DNA of 62,811 nt from CBETVX01 sp965539935 (GTDB lineage Bacteria > Bacillota > Clostridia > Peptostreptococcales > Caminicellaceae): the NCBI GenBank assembly GCA_965539935.1, contig CBETVX010000012.1:1-62811 (forward strand). The letters are read 5' to 3'. Below the pieces are notes generated by a model that was not told the origin of the DNA, searched no databases, and saw only the letters and a list, made by a program, of their open reading frames with translations. Within the stretch, counting starts at the first letter, position 1. Each line of letters opens with the position of its first letter. Shown here piece after piece: positions 1 to 7,717 of this stretch. A program made the translations under genes and the position numbers.

Positions 1-32
1 GGTGACCGCCTGGGAGAGTAGGTCGTTGCCAG
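1..32 (+). rRNA. 5S rRNA, 3' end only
   Basis: The first bases carry the conserved 3' part of bacterial 5S rRNA, including the GGGAGAGTAGGTCG segment. They are followed within 10 nt by a strong intrinsic terminator. The 5' portion lies outside the window, so an rRNA operon on the plus strand ends here. Confidence 0.85.
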
Positions 33-40
33 TTTATATA

Positions 41-79
41 AAAGCCTTTGAAGATAAAAAATCTTCAAGGGCTTTTTCT
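41..79 (+). terminator. rRNA operon terminator
   Basis: An AAAGCC..TTGAAGAT stem pairs with ATCTTCAA..GGCTTT across an AAAAA loop and is followed by a T run. It lies directly downstream of the 5S end. Confidence 0.85.
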
Positions 80-199
80 TATGCAGAAAACTAAAGTACA
101 AAGTGGTAAAGTTCAAATGGAAATCTTAAAAAATTTTTCGTTATATAGCCATAACTTCATATAAATAACATTGAATAAAATATCAAATAGTAATATAAT

Positions 200-239
200 G
201 CATTTAGATATTTAGATAATTATCTAAATATCTAAATGC
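200..239. promoter_or_regulatory. Perfect 40-bp palindrome, probable ArsR/SdpR operator
   Basis: Bases 200-219 are the exact reverse complement of 220-239. The arm reads GCATTTAGATATTTAGATAA, so it holds two staggered ATTTAGATA units. The palindrome ends 20 bp before the TTG start of the ArsR-family gene, the position expected for an autorepressor operator. The role is inferred; the symmetry is seen directly. Confidence 0.7.
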
Positions 240-258
240 TAGTTAAGGATGTGATATA

Positions 259-543
259 TTGAATGAAACTTTTAAAGCCATATCAGACCCAACTAGAAGG
301 AAAATATTACGATTGTTGAGGGAGAGGGATTTAACAGCAGGGGAAATTGCTAATTACTTCAATATTAGTAAGCCTTCTATTAGTCATCACCTAAATATTT
401 TAAAAAAGTCAGGTCTAATCATGGGAGATAAACAAGGTCAAAATATATACTATTCATTAAATACTACAGCCCTTCAGGAGATTGCTAATTGGTTTTTTGA
501 GTTTATGGAAAGGGGAAAAGATAATGAAAATAAAAGTAAATAA
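259..543 (+). CDS. ArsR/SdpR-family winged-helix repressor
   Basis: This 94-residue protein is almost entirely an HTH_5/ArsR winged helix. It has the typical opening ISDPTRRKILRLL, the segment LTAGEIANYFNISKPSISHHLNIL as recognition helices and a wing around residues 50-65. No cysteine metal-binding pair is present, so it is unlikely to be a metal sensor. It starts at TTG 259 behind AAGGATGTGA. It overlaps the next gene, an SdpI-like membrane protein, by 20 bp, which is the SdpR-SdpI arrangement known from Bacillus, where the membrane protein sequesters the repressor. The 40-bp palindrome just upstream is the likely operator, so autoregulation is inferred. Confidence 0.85.
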   Translation: MNETFKAISDPTRRKILRLLRERDLTAGEIANYFNISKPSISHHLNILKKSGLIMGDKQGQNIYYSLNTTALQEIANWFFEFMERGKDNENKSK

Positions 544-1180
544 GCTAATCATTTTTTTAGTCTTATTATCAATAATAGGAACAATATTTATTTTTGATAG
601 ATTGCCAGAAAAAGTTCCAGGCCATTTCAATTTTAGTGGAGAGGTAGATAGATATGATAACAAGACAAGTCTATTTTTCACGGCGATTTCACCCCTTGCA
701 CTATACCTATTAATGATTTTTCTACCGAAGATTGACCCTAGGAGAAAATCATATTTGAAGCATCAAAAGGCCTATGGAATAATTCAAATGGCAATTGTTA
801 TTTTCTTGATATTAATTCACTGGTTAGTTATCTTGATTTCCTTAGGATATAGTATAAATATAGGGATATTATTAAGGGTAGGAGTAGGTTTTTTATTCTT
901 AATATTAGGAAATTATATGAGTCAAATAAGGCAAAACTATTTCTTAGGTATCAAGACACCATGGACTTTAGCTAGTGAAAGGGTATGGAGAAAAACCCAT
1001 AGAGTTGGAGGGATAAGCTTTGTAATATCAGGATTATTATTAATACTAACATCGTTTACAAAGGGAACAATTGCAGTGGTAGCTTTTATCCTTTCCTTCC
1101 TGATTGTTACAGTTATTCCATATGGATATTCTTATATGGAGTATAAAAAGGAAGACAATGATTTCAATAAATCTAATTAA
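524..1180 (+). CDS. SdpI-like integral membrane protein (DUF1648 + SdpI)
   Basis: This 218-residue membrane protein has an N-terminal DUF1648-type segment (RLPEKVPGHFNFSGEVDRY, residues about 25-45) and an SdpI region with about six hydrophobic helices. ATG 524 is preferred because AAAGGGGAAAAG precedes it and homologous proteins begin near this MKIKV. In Bacillus, SdpI confers immunity to the SDP toxin and transmits the signal to SdpR. No SdpC-like toxin gene is visible here, so the pair may protect against foreign toxins or act purely in signalling. It is translationally coupled to the upstream repressor. Confidence 0.8.
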   Translation: MKIKVNKLIIFLVLLSIIGTIFIFDRLPEKVPGHFNFSGEVDRYDNKTSLFFTAISPLALYLLMIFLPKIDPRRKSYLKHQKAYGIIQMAIVIFLILIHWLVILISLGYSINIGILLRVGVGFLFLILGNYMSQIRQNYFLGIKTPWTLASERVWRKTHRVGGISFVISGLLLILTSFTKGTIAVVAFILSFLIVTVIPYGYSYMEYKKEDNDFNKSN

Positions 1181-1332
1181 TAATACTCTAAAGTTGATAG
1201 TATTGGAAAAGGGAAGATGTAGGACTGGTATATATAGATAACAGAGGATATTAAGGGTCTATTCAGACATAATTTTTACTGAAGTTATAACCTGAGATTG
1301 TGACTAGGAAAGGAAATCTTATAAAAATTTGA

Positions 1333-1361
1333 TTGAAAAGTATTTAAAACTACTCTATAAT
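1333..1361 (+). promoter_or_regulatory. Promoter of orphan cobalamin riboswitch
   Basis: TTGAAA (1333-1338) and TATAAT (1356-1361) are separated by 17 bp. This predicts a transcript start near 1368, immediately before the riboswitch. Confidence 0.6.
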
Positions 1362-1383
1362 TAGATTAGACAACAAAATAGAA

Positions 1384-1560
1384 TGTAGGTGCCTCAAAAG
1401 AGGATAATAGGGAAGTACGGTGAAAATCCGTCACAGCCCCCGCTACTGTGAATAGCTATGAAATCTTCAAAATGCCACTAGCAAAAGCTGGGAAGGTGAA
1501 GAAAGTAAGATAAAGCTATGAGTCAGGAGACCTGCCTATATTTATTGAATAATCCTTCGG
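1384..1560 (+). ncRNA. Cobalamin riboswitch (orphan copy)
   Basis: The element carries the hallmark order of cobalamin aptamers: a G-rich 5' part with GGTGAAAATCC, the B12-box-like CAGCCCCCGCTACTGTGA, GCCACT, GGGAAGG, and GTCAGGAGACCTGCC near 1523-1537. It is followed by a strong hairpin terminator at 1588-1635. No coding sequence follows before a second terminator at 1840-1872, and the next gene has its own Fur-type promoter region. The regulated product is therefore unclear. Confidence 0.93.
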
Positions 1561-1587
1561 AGGGAAGGTGAAGATTTATTTAAGTTA

Positions 1588-1635
1588 TATAAAATGTAAA
1601 TCTAACCCTCTTAGGTTAGATTTTAATATTTTATA
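1588..1635 (+). terminator. Terminator of the orphan cobalamin riboswitch
   Basis: AAATCTAACC (1598-1607) pairs perfectly with GGTTAGATTT (1614-1623). An outer ATATAAAAT/ATTTTATAT extension lengthens the stem. It is the likely expression platform of the preceding aptamer. Confidence 0.7.
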
Positions 1636-1839
1636 TAGACCTTGAATAAGTTTCTATAAGCAGGATAATTTATTTATAGTCATTGAAGTGTTTACTGTAT
1701 CAAGTACCTACTTTTTTATTTTGTTGTCCCTTTTAAAAAAATTTCTATCAAGCCTTTTTCTTCTATTGAACTTATCAATTATATTTCCTGATTATTAGGA
1801 TAATTTTAAATACAATAAAAGTATAAAATAAATTATTTT

Positions 1840-1872
1840 AAAAACCTTGCGAAAAAGCAGGGTTTTTTTGTA
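1840..1872 (+). terminator. Intrinsic terminator before the iron cluster
   Basis: An AAACCTTGC arm pairs with GCAGGGTTT across an AAAAA loop, followed by seven T. It separates the cobalamin-riboswitch transcript from the Fur-controlled genes. Confidence 0.8.
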
Positions 1873-1936
1873 CTAAAAAAAATAAAATATCAAAAAAGAT
1901 ATTGAAAATCGTTATCAATAAATATATAATGTAATT

Positions 1937-1955
1937 GATAATGATTTTCATAATC
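1937..1955. promoter_or_regulatory. Fur box upstream of DUF2325 gene
   Basis: GATAATGATTTTCATAATC matches 16 of 19 positions of the classical Fur box. It sits 40-58 bp upstream of the ATG at 1995 and heads a cluster of iron-uptake genes. Confidence 0.75.
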
Positions 1956-1994
1956 AAGAATCCAATGAATAGTTTATATAGAAAGGAGATATAC

Positions 1995-2282
1995 ATGAGC
2001 TTAGTAATTATTGGAGGCCATGAAAGAATGGAGAGAATATATAAAGAAACATGTAAGAAATATGGATGTAGAGCTAAGATTTTCACAAAACATATTGGAA
2101 ATCTAGATAAAAGAATAGGAAATCCAGACTGTATTGTTATGTTCACAGATGTTGCTTCCCATAAACTAGTTAATACTACATTAAAAATATCAAAGAAAAA
2201 AAATATACCTAGTCTAAGGTTACATAATAGTAGTATACAGACATTAGAAACTGCTTTAACAGAGATAGAAGAGATGATGTAA
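1995..2282 (+). CDS. DUF2325 domain protein
   Basis: This 95-residue protein is made of one DUF2325 domain: it opens with SLVIIGGHERMER, the Rossmann-like first strand and glycine turn of this family. ATG 1995 is chosen over an upstream in-frame ATG because AAAGGAGATATAC stands directly before it. The biochemical role of DUF2325 is not established. Its position behind a Fur box and ahead of a DUF3793 gene, flavodoxin and feoAB places it in the iron-starvation response. Confidence 0.8.
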   Translation: MSLVIIGGHERMERIYKETCKKYGCRAKIFTKHIGNLDKRIGNPDCIVMFTDVASHKLVNTTLKISKKKNIPSLRLHNSSIQTLETALTEIEEMM

Positions 2283-2331
2283 ATTTTATAAAGGAGCAAA
2301 GATTTTATATAACCTGATAGGAGGGGGAAAA

Positions 2332-2928
2332 TTGTTTTACGGTTCTGAATCATGTATGTTTACTTCAAAACATAAAGATCCGTATTTGACTTGGCTTGTT
2401 GAGATATTAGCACCAGTGCTTGTTGGTTCTAAACCGGCGGAGTTAATTAGTTTACCTAAATATGACTGTCAATTAAGAAATAAACTTGAAAAAATAGAAA
2501 AATATTTTGGGATGTGTCAAAAAATATTATATAGAGTATTTTCATATAAAGATTCTAGTATTAAAGTATTATTTTATAATCCAACAATTCTAAATTTCCA
2601 CTTAACTGAAAGAAAGAATTTAAAATTTCTTAAATCTTTAGGATATCCTAAGGAGTATACTCTTTACGCTTATTTAAAATGTTTAATAGACAAAATAGAG
2701 AAGGGATCTATACCAGATGAGATAGGAGTATTTTTAGGATACCCATTGAAGGATATTATTGGATTTATGGGCCACCCTTCTTTAAAATTAACAAAAGTAA
2801 AGGGATGGAGGGTTTATGGAGATCCTAGATTATCAGATATGAAATTTGAAGAGATTTTGAAGTCAAAGAATAAAATACGAGGGTTATTAAATCGATATAG
2901 CCCTGAGAGGGTGCTGTTTTTAATTTAA
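2332..2928 (+). CDS. DUF3793 family protein, iron-regulated
   Basis: This 198-residue protein has the DUF3793 pattern: a C-terminal block with GVFLGYPLKDIIGFMG followed by GWRVYGDP. It starts at TTG 2332 behind GGAGGGGG; an internal ATG at 2356 is the alternative. The molecular function is unknown. It sits 49 bp after the DUF2325 gene and 34 bp before a flavodoxin gene, probably in the same Fur-controlled operon. That arrangement suggests a role in haem or iron limitation or in electron transfer with the flavodoxin; this is inference from context only. Confidence 0.8.
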   Translation: MFYGSESCMFTSKHKDPYLTWLVEILAPVLVGSKPAELISLPKYDCQLRNKLEKIEKYFGMCQKILYRVFSYKDSSIKVLFYNPTILNFHLTERKNLKFLKSLGYPKEYTLYAYLKCLIDKIEKGSIPDEIGVFLGYPLKDIIGFMGHPSLKLTKVKGWRVYGDPRLSDMKFEEILKSKNKIRGLLNRYSPERVLFLI

Positions 2929-2962
2929 CTTTTAAATATATAAAAAATGATGGAGGGATATT

Positions 2963-3394
2963 ATGAAAAATATTACGATCATATTTTGGAGTGGAACAGG
3001 GAATACAGAAACTATGGCCAATGCTATAGCTGAAGGAGCTAAAATAAATCAAGATATTGTTAAAATTATTAGAGTTGAAGAAGCAACTAAAGAAGACGTT
3101 ATTAATTCTGACATAATTGCTTTTGGTTGTCCTTCTATGGGAACCGAAGTGTTAGAAGAAGAATTTATGGAGCCATTTATAGAATCCCTAAAGGATGTAG
3201 ATTTTACCAATAAGGTTATTGCATTATTTGGGTCCTATGATTGGGGCGATGGTCAATGGATGAGGGATTGGGAAGATAGAATGAAGGGCTATGGTGGCAA
3301 ATTAGTAGAAGATGGATTAATAATCAATCTTACTCCTGAAGATGAAGAAATAATGCAATGCAAAGAATTAGGAGAAAAACTGGCAAATGCTTAA
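2963..3394 (+). CDS. Flavodoxin
   Basis: This 143-residue short-chain flavodoxin has the FMN phosphate-binding loop SGTGNTETMA at residues 10-19. It also has FGSYDWGDGQWM around residues 88-100, where the isoalloxazine ring is contacted. Flavodoxins replace ferredoxin as low-potential electron carriers when iron is scarce, which fits the Fur box upstream and the feo genes downstream. The ribosome binding site is GGAGGG, 7 nt before ATG 2963. Length and motifs are complete. Confidence 0.93.
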   Translation: MKNITIIFWSGTGNTETMANAIAEGAKINQDIVKIIRVEEATKEDVINSDIIAFGCPSMGTEVLEEEFMEPFIESLKDVDFTNKVIALFGSYDWGDGQWMRDWEDRMKGYGGKLVEDGLIINLTPEDEEIMQCKELGEKLANA

Positions 3395-3457
3395 ATAACA
3401 TTCTATTAATAACTGATAGTCCTTCAAGCAGTTGGTAAATATGCTCAAAAAAGATAT

Positions 3458-3510
3458 TGATAATCATTAGCAATTACTATATAATATAATTGTAAATGAT
3501 TATCATAATA
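3458..3510. promoter_or_regulatory. Two Fur boxes upstream of feoA
   Basis: TGATAATCATTAGCA (3458-3472) matches 14 of 15 positions of the 7-1-7 Fur motif. A second site around 3492-3510, containing AAATGATTATCATAAT, matches about 15 of 19 positions of the classical box. They flank an AT-rich -10-like stretch, so both would block a feo promoter. Confidence 0.75.
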
Positions 3511-3565
3511 AATTACTTTTCTAGATTTTAGTATAGAAAAGTGGTGCCCTTTTGGAGGTGTAGAT

Positions 3566-3850
3566 TTGGAAAATACTATGAATATAAAATCTGTTTTTAG
3601 GGCTTTTAGAAAGGGAAAAAAGCCAGAAGTTAAAGTTGCCAATCTGACAAATGCTAGTATTAATAAAGAATATATTATTAAAGATATTAGGACTGATGAT
3701 GAAGAACTTAAGAACTTCCTATTTACATTGGGTTGTTATGAAGGAGAAGCAGTAACAGTTATATCAGTACTTGCAGAAAATTATATTATTAATGTAAAGG
3801 ATGCAAGATATAGTATTGATAAAGATTTGGCTAAAGCTATTATTATATAA
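3566..3850 (+). CDS. feoA: FeoA, ferrous iron transport accessory protein
   Basis: This 94-residue protein has an SH3-like FeoA fold from about residue 20 to the end: the strands around VKVANLTN, the LGCYEGEAVTVI core and the closing DARYSIDKDLAKAIII. FeoA is a small cytosolic partner of FeoB. The TTG at 3566 is preferred because TTTGGAGGTG lies 6-7 nt upstream; this gives a slightly longer N-terminus than the usual ~75 residues. It lies 113 bp ahead of feoB and behind two Fur boxes. Confidence 0.9.
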   Translation: MENTMNIKSVFRAFRKGKKPEVKVANLTNASINKEYIIKDIRTDDEELKNFLFTLGCYEGEAVTVISVLAENYIINVKDARYSIDKDLAKAIII

Positions 3851-3963
3851 CCTTTTAAAGCATAAAAAGTTAAAAGATATTAGTATTTACATAAAAAAAC
3901 ATAATTGGCACGACTATGATTGTTAAAAATGCAACAATACATAAGGAATGAGGAGGTACATTA

Positions 3964-5982
3964 ATGGGTATGGAAGGAAATATTAAAGTTGCCCTTACTG
4001 GGAATCCCAATAGTGGGAAGACAACTTTGTTTAATGCAATAACAGGTAAAATTGAACGTGTAGGTAATTGGGCAGGTGTAACTATTGACAAAAAGGAAGG
4101 TGATGTTAAGAAAAGTCTTAACAAGACAAATGTAGAAATTACAGCTGTAGACCTGCCAGGAGCATATTCAATGTCTCCATTTACCTCGGAAGAATATATT
4201 ACAAGTGGTTTTGTTAAGAATGAAAATCCAGATGTTATTATTAACATCGTTGATGCTACTAACTTAAGCAGAAGTTTGTTTTTCACAACTCAACTTCTTG
4301 AACTTGGTATACCGGTTGTAGTTGCATTAAATAAAAGTGATTTAAATAAGAAGAAAAGGACAACAATAGATATCGATAAACTATCTAAGATGATAAAGTG
4401 CCCTATAGTTGAAACCATAGCAACAAAGACTAGTGACAATGGTTTAGAAAAACTTATTTCTACAGTAGTTGAAGTAAAGGGTAAGACTCAAGATGCCCCC
4501 TTTAGCGTTAAGGATGTAGATATGTCAGATAAAGTTTCCGTTGAAGCCTCTGATAAAAAACGATATGAGTTTGTAAAAGACATTGTTTTAAATGTAGAAC
4601 GTAGAGAAATAAGGAGTAATAGTCAAACTAAGCAAGATGTTGCCGATAGAATTTTAGCTCATAAGTGGTTTGGAATTCCTATTTTTGCTGTGGTTATGTG
4701 GGCTGTTTTTTCAATCTCCCAAGAATATCTAGGACCCCTTTTAGCTGATACCTTTGTAGGATGGATTGATCAATTATATGTTTTAGTTGAAGGTATGTTA
4801 GGAGAAGGAGTATCACCTGTTCTTAGTGCAATTTTATTAGATGGTATTATTGGTGGAGTTGGAGCTGTTGTAGGTTTCTTACCACTTATCATGGTATTAT
4901 TTTTCCTACTAGCACTACTTGAAGATTGTGGTTATATGGCTCGTGTTGCAGTTGTTATGGACCGTTTCTTTAAAAAAGTGGGTCTATCGGGTAAATCAAT
5001 TATTCCTATGATTATAGGTACAGGTTGTGCCATTCCAGGTATTATGGCAACTAGGACTATTAAAAATGAAAGACAGAGAAGAACAACTGCTATGTTAACA
5101 CCCTTCATGCCTTGTGGGGCAAAATTACCAGTTATAGCTTTATTTGCGGGAGTATTCTTTGATGATGCTGCATGGGTAGGAACTACAATGTATTTCATGG
5201 GTATCGCAATTATAATTATAGGTGCTTTAATTGTAGCTAGAATCACTGGAGAGAAAAATGCAAGGTCTTTCTTTATTATGGAGTTGCCAGAATATAGATT
5301 CCCAAGTATTAAAAGAGCGACTATATCTATGGTTTCAAGAGGAAAGGCCTTCATTGTAAAGGCCGGTACAATTATCCTCCTTTGTAATGCTGCTGTTCAA
5401 ATTATGCAAACATTTAATTGGAGATTTGAGGTTGTTGCTGAAGGTGCAGAAAGTACAAGTATATTAGCAAGTATTGCTTCTCCCTTTGCTCTACTCTTAA
5501 TACCTTTAGGTTTTGGAGCTTGGCAATTGGCAGCCGCAGCAATTACTGGATTTATAGCAAAAGAAAATGTAGTTGGTACATTAGCTGTTGTTTATTCAAT
5601 CACTAATTTTATTGATACGGAAGAGCTTGCCTTAGTATCTGGTGGAGATAGTGTTGCAAGTATTATGGGATTGAGTTCTGTAGCTGCATTAGCATACTTA
5701 ATGTTTAACTTGTTTACGCCACCATGCTTTGCTGCAATTGGAGCTATGAACTCTGAAATGGAAAACAAAAAGTGGTTATGGAGTGGTATTGCATTCCAAT
5801 TTAGTATGGGTTATACTGTTTCATTTATAACTTATCAGGTAGGAACTTTAATAACAACAGGTGCTTTTGGTGATGGTTTCTTACCGGGATTACTTACTGT
5901 AGCTGTAATCATAGGCTATATTATACACCTCATGAGAAAAGGTGAAAAGGAAGCACAAAGAAAATTAGCATTAAGTGCTTAG
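3964..5982 (+). CDS. feoB: FeoB, ferrous iron transporter
   Basis: This 672-residue protein joins an N-terminal G domain to a polytopic membrane domain. The G domain shows G1 GNPNSGKT (13-20), G2 around VT (39-40), G3 DLPG (63-66) and G4 NKSD (123-126). The membrane part contains the characteristic MIIGTGCAIPGIMATRT and MPCGAKLPVIA gates with conserved cysteines. It imports Fe(II) across the cytoplasmic membrane. The start ATG 3964 follows GAGGAGG. Co-transcription with feoA and the small Cys-rich gene downstream (11-bp gap) is likely, under Fur. Confidence 0.97.
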   Translation: MGMEGNIKVALTGNPNSGKTTLFNAITGKIERVGNWAGVTIDKKEGDVKKSLNKTNVEITAVDLPGAYSMSPFTSEEYITSGFVKNENPDVIINIVDATNLSRSLFFTTQLLELGIPVVVALNKSDLNKKKRTTIDIDKLSKMIKCPIVETIATKTSDNGLEKLISTVVEVKGKTQDAPFSVKDVDMSDKVSVEASDKKRYEFVKDIVLNVERREIRSNSQTKQDVADRILAHKWFGIPIFAVVMWAVFSISQEYLGPLLADTFVGWIDQLYVLVEGMLGEGVSPVLSAILLDGIIGGVGAVVGFLPLIMVLFFLLALLEDCGYMARVAVVMDRFFKKVGLSGKSIIPMIIGTGCAIPGIMATRTIKNERQRRTTAMLTPFMPCGAKLPVIALFAGVFFDDAAWVGTTMYFMGIAIIIIGALIVARITGEKNARSFFIMELPEYRFPSIKRATISMVSRGKAFIVKAGTIILLCNAAVQIMQTFNWRFEVVAEGAESTSILASIASPFALLLIPLGFGAWQLAAAAITGFIAKENVVGTLAVVYSITNFIDTEELALVSGGDSVASIMGLSSVAALAYLMFNLFTPPCFAAIGAMNSEMENKKWLWSGIAFQFSMGYTVSFITYQVGTLITTGAFGDGFLPGLLTVAVIIGYIIHLMRKGEKEAQRKLALSA

Positions 5983-5993
5983 GAGATGAGTTT

Positions 5994-6146
5994 ATGACAA
6001 ACTTAATTGTAACTTTAGTCATTTTAGCAATAATATCTGGTGCAATTGCAAAGATTATTATTGAAAAAAGAAAGGGAGCCAAGTGTGTAGGTTGTCCTTA
6101 TAGTTCATCAGGTAAAACTAACTGTGGATGTAATAGTTCTAAATAA
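5994..6146 (+). CDS. FeoB-associated Cys-rich membrane protein
   Basis: This 50-residue peptide begins at ATG 5994, 11 bp after feoB, behind AGGAGATGAG. Residues 4-23 form one hydrophobic helix, followed by a basic stretch and four cysteines (CVGCPY and CGC). This is the layout of the small FeoB-associated Cys-rich family found after clostridial feoB genes. It probably sits in the membrane with its cysteine tail in the cytosol beside FeoB. The exact function (possible FeoC-like or pore-stabilising role) is unproven. Confidence 0.85.
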   Translation: MTNLIVTLVILAIISGAIAKIIIEKRKGAKCVGCPYSSSGKTNCGCNSSK

Positions 6147-6231
6147 TAATATAACTGATATATCAAAATAGATAATAATTAAATTTTAAATTGTGTGATT
6201 TCAATATTTGGCAAGAATAAAGTATGTATAA

Positions 6232-6276
6232 AACCCCTTTTTAAATCATAGGTATTAGTATGATTAAGGAGGGGTT
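6232..6276 (+). promoter_or_regulatory. Hairpin that sequesters the yibE/F-gene ribosome binding site
   Basis: AACCCCTTTTTAAATCATA (6232-6250) pairs with TATGATTAAGGAGGGGTT (6259-6276) across an 8-nt loop, with two G-U pairs and one bulged A. The 3' arm contains AAGGAGGGG, the ribosome binding site of the ATG at 6283. There is no T run, so a terminator is unlikely. Control of translation is inferred. Confidence 0.55.
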
Positions 6277-6282
6277 CTTAAT

Positions 6283-7383
6283 ATGATGAGAAGGATGGTC
6301 TTAGGAATTATTATAGTAATGTTGATGTTTAATATTGTACAAGCCGAGGAAAACACAGATGTTATAAAAGCAGAGGTTCTAGATGTAAAACAAATAAAGC
6401 AAGGAAGCATAGTAACTAAAGTAGTAAAATTAAAAATCTTAGAGGGAGATTATATTGGACAGGAGATAGTATCAGAATACATCCCCATAGAACTATCCCA
6501 AAATGATTATGAGCTTAAAAAAGGAATAAAGGTATTGGTTAGGATAAATAAAGATATGGAAGGAAAAGTAAGAGCTAATATAATAGGTATCTCTAGAGTT
6601 GAGTATATTAAAATTTTAAGCATTATATTCTTAGTTTGCGTTGTTTTGTTTGGAGGAATAAAGGGCATTCTCTCGGTAACTTCCTTAGGAGTAACGGGAA
6701 TAATATTGATTAAAATTATGATACCACTTATTATAAAGGGACGTAATCCAATTATGGTGTCAATTCTATCTTCTATAGTGATAATATTAATAAGTTTTGT
6801 ACTAATATCAGGATTTACTAAAAAGAGTTTTGCGGCCATATTAGGAACTATTGGAGGAACCATAATAGCTGGGATACTGGCAAAGTTATTTACGGACCTT
6901 TGTCTGATTACAGGATTAGGAAGTGAAGAGGTTAATTTCCTCATTACATATGCTGATATGACCATAGATTTTAGAGGACTTTACCTAAGTGGAGTTTTAA
7001 TAGGGGTAATTGGTGTAGTAATGGATGTAAGCATGTCAATAACCTCTGTAGTATTTGAATTAAAGCATCATAACCCTAAGATTAGTATGATGAGATTATT
7101 AGGTTCAGGATTAAAGGTGGGAAAGGATATAATGGCTACTATGGTAAATACTTTGATTTTAGCATATGTAGGTAGTGCAATGCCCCTATTATTAGTGTTT
7201 CATTTCTTAAATATGCCCGTTGAGAGTCTTCTAAATATGGAAATATTAGTATTAGAGATTATAAGGTCATTATGTGGTAGTATAGGTCTAATTTTAACCA
7301 TACCTTTGACTTCAATAATAGCCAGTTTAATATCGGAAAGTGGAAGATATAAAACACAAAAAATTATTGAAAGTATATATTAA
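6283..7383 (+). CDS. YibE/F family membrane protein
   Basis: This 366-residue protein begins with a signal-like helix, has an extracytoplasmic beta-rich region (about 25-110) and then seven to eight transmembrane helices. The helices contain the YibE/F-family segment LYLSGVLIGVIGVVMDVSMS. The family is widespread in Firmicutes and its transported or sensed molecule is not known. ATG 6283 (or 6286) is used with AAGGAGGGG, which is buried in a hairpin. It lies 136 bp after the feo cluster and may be expressed separately. Confidence 0.8.
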   Translation: MMRRMVLGIIIVMLMFNIVQAEENTDVIKAEVLDVKQIKQGSIVTKVVKLKILEGDYIGQEIVSEYIPIELSQNDYELKKGIKVLVRINKDMEGKVRANIIGISRVEYIKILSIIFLVCVVLFGGIKGILSVTSLGVTGIILIKIMIPLIIKGRNPIMVSILSSIVIILISFVLISGFTKKSFAAILGTIGGTIIAGILAKLFTDLCLITGLGSEEVNFLITYADMTIDFRGLYLSGVLIGVIGVVMDVSMSITSVVFELKHHNPKISMMRLLGSGLKVGKDIMATMVNTLILAYVGSAMPLLLVFHFLNMPVESLLNMEILVLEIIRSLCGSIGLILTIPLTSIIASLISESGRYKTQKIIESIY

Positions 7384-7445
7384 AAGTATAAATTACCTTT
7401 TCAAATTCAATATCTATAATAGGATTATAGATAGTTGGTATTTTC

Positions 7446-7474
7446 TTGCTATCAATAGTTATTTCTGCTATAAT
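7446..7474 (+). promoter_or_regulatory. Promoter of the cobalamin-capture operon
   Basis: TTGCTA (7446-7451) and a consensus TATAAT (7469-7474) have a 17-bp spacer. They lie about 30 bp upstream of the cobalamin aptamer. Confidence 0.7.
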
Positions 7475-7504
7475 TTAAATCAGAAAATTAAATAATAAAT
7501 CTAT

Positions 7505-7670
7505 TTAGGTTCTCTATTTAGAGATTAAAAGGGAAAGAGGTGTAAATCCTCTGCAGCCCCCGCTACTGTGATGGTAGACGAAATCTATTAATAACCACTG
7601 TGATTTTATATTACGGGAAGGTTTGGAAAGTAGGAAGAAACCAAAGTCAGGAGACCTGCCTAAGTACGAA
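7505..7670 (+). ncRNA. Cobalamin riboswitch controlling the ECF/DUF4430 operon
   Basis: The sequence shows the cobalamin-aptamer signature: GAGGTGTAAATCCTCTGCAG, then CCCCCGCTACTGTGATGG, ACCACTG, GGGAAGG and GTCAGGAGACCTGCC (7646-7660). It lies between a good promoter and an intrinsic terminator at 7784-7812. Transcription should therefore be switched off when cobalamin is plentiful. Seven genes in the same direction follow. Confidence 0.95.
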
Positions 7671-7717
7671 AGAGACAAATCTTCGGCGGGAAGATGTTGT
7701 TCAATGGTATGAAATTA

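Larger units (their letters stand above)
1369..1872 (+). ncRNA. Putative read-through non-coding RNA controlled by the cobalamin riboswitch
   Basis: If transcription from the promoter at 1333-1361 passes the first terminator, it ends at an intrinsic terminator at 1840-1872 (AAACCTTGC/GCAGGGTTTT plus T run), giving about 500 nt with no convincing ORF. Bases 1369-1380 (GACAACAAAATA) and 1385-1390 are complementary to 1706-1728, so the very 5' end of the transcript could pair with its distal part. The existence of the RNA is inferred from these signals only. Confidence 0.4.

Noticed and set aside
1369..1728. MITE or insertion sequence carrying the orphan riboswitch
   Set aside because: The inverted repeats are imperfect and no target-site duplication is visible at the ends; kept only as an alternative explanation.
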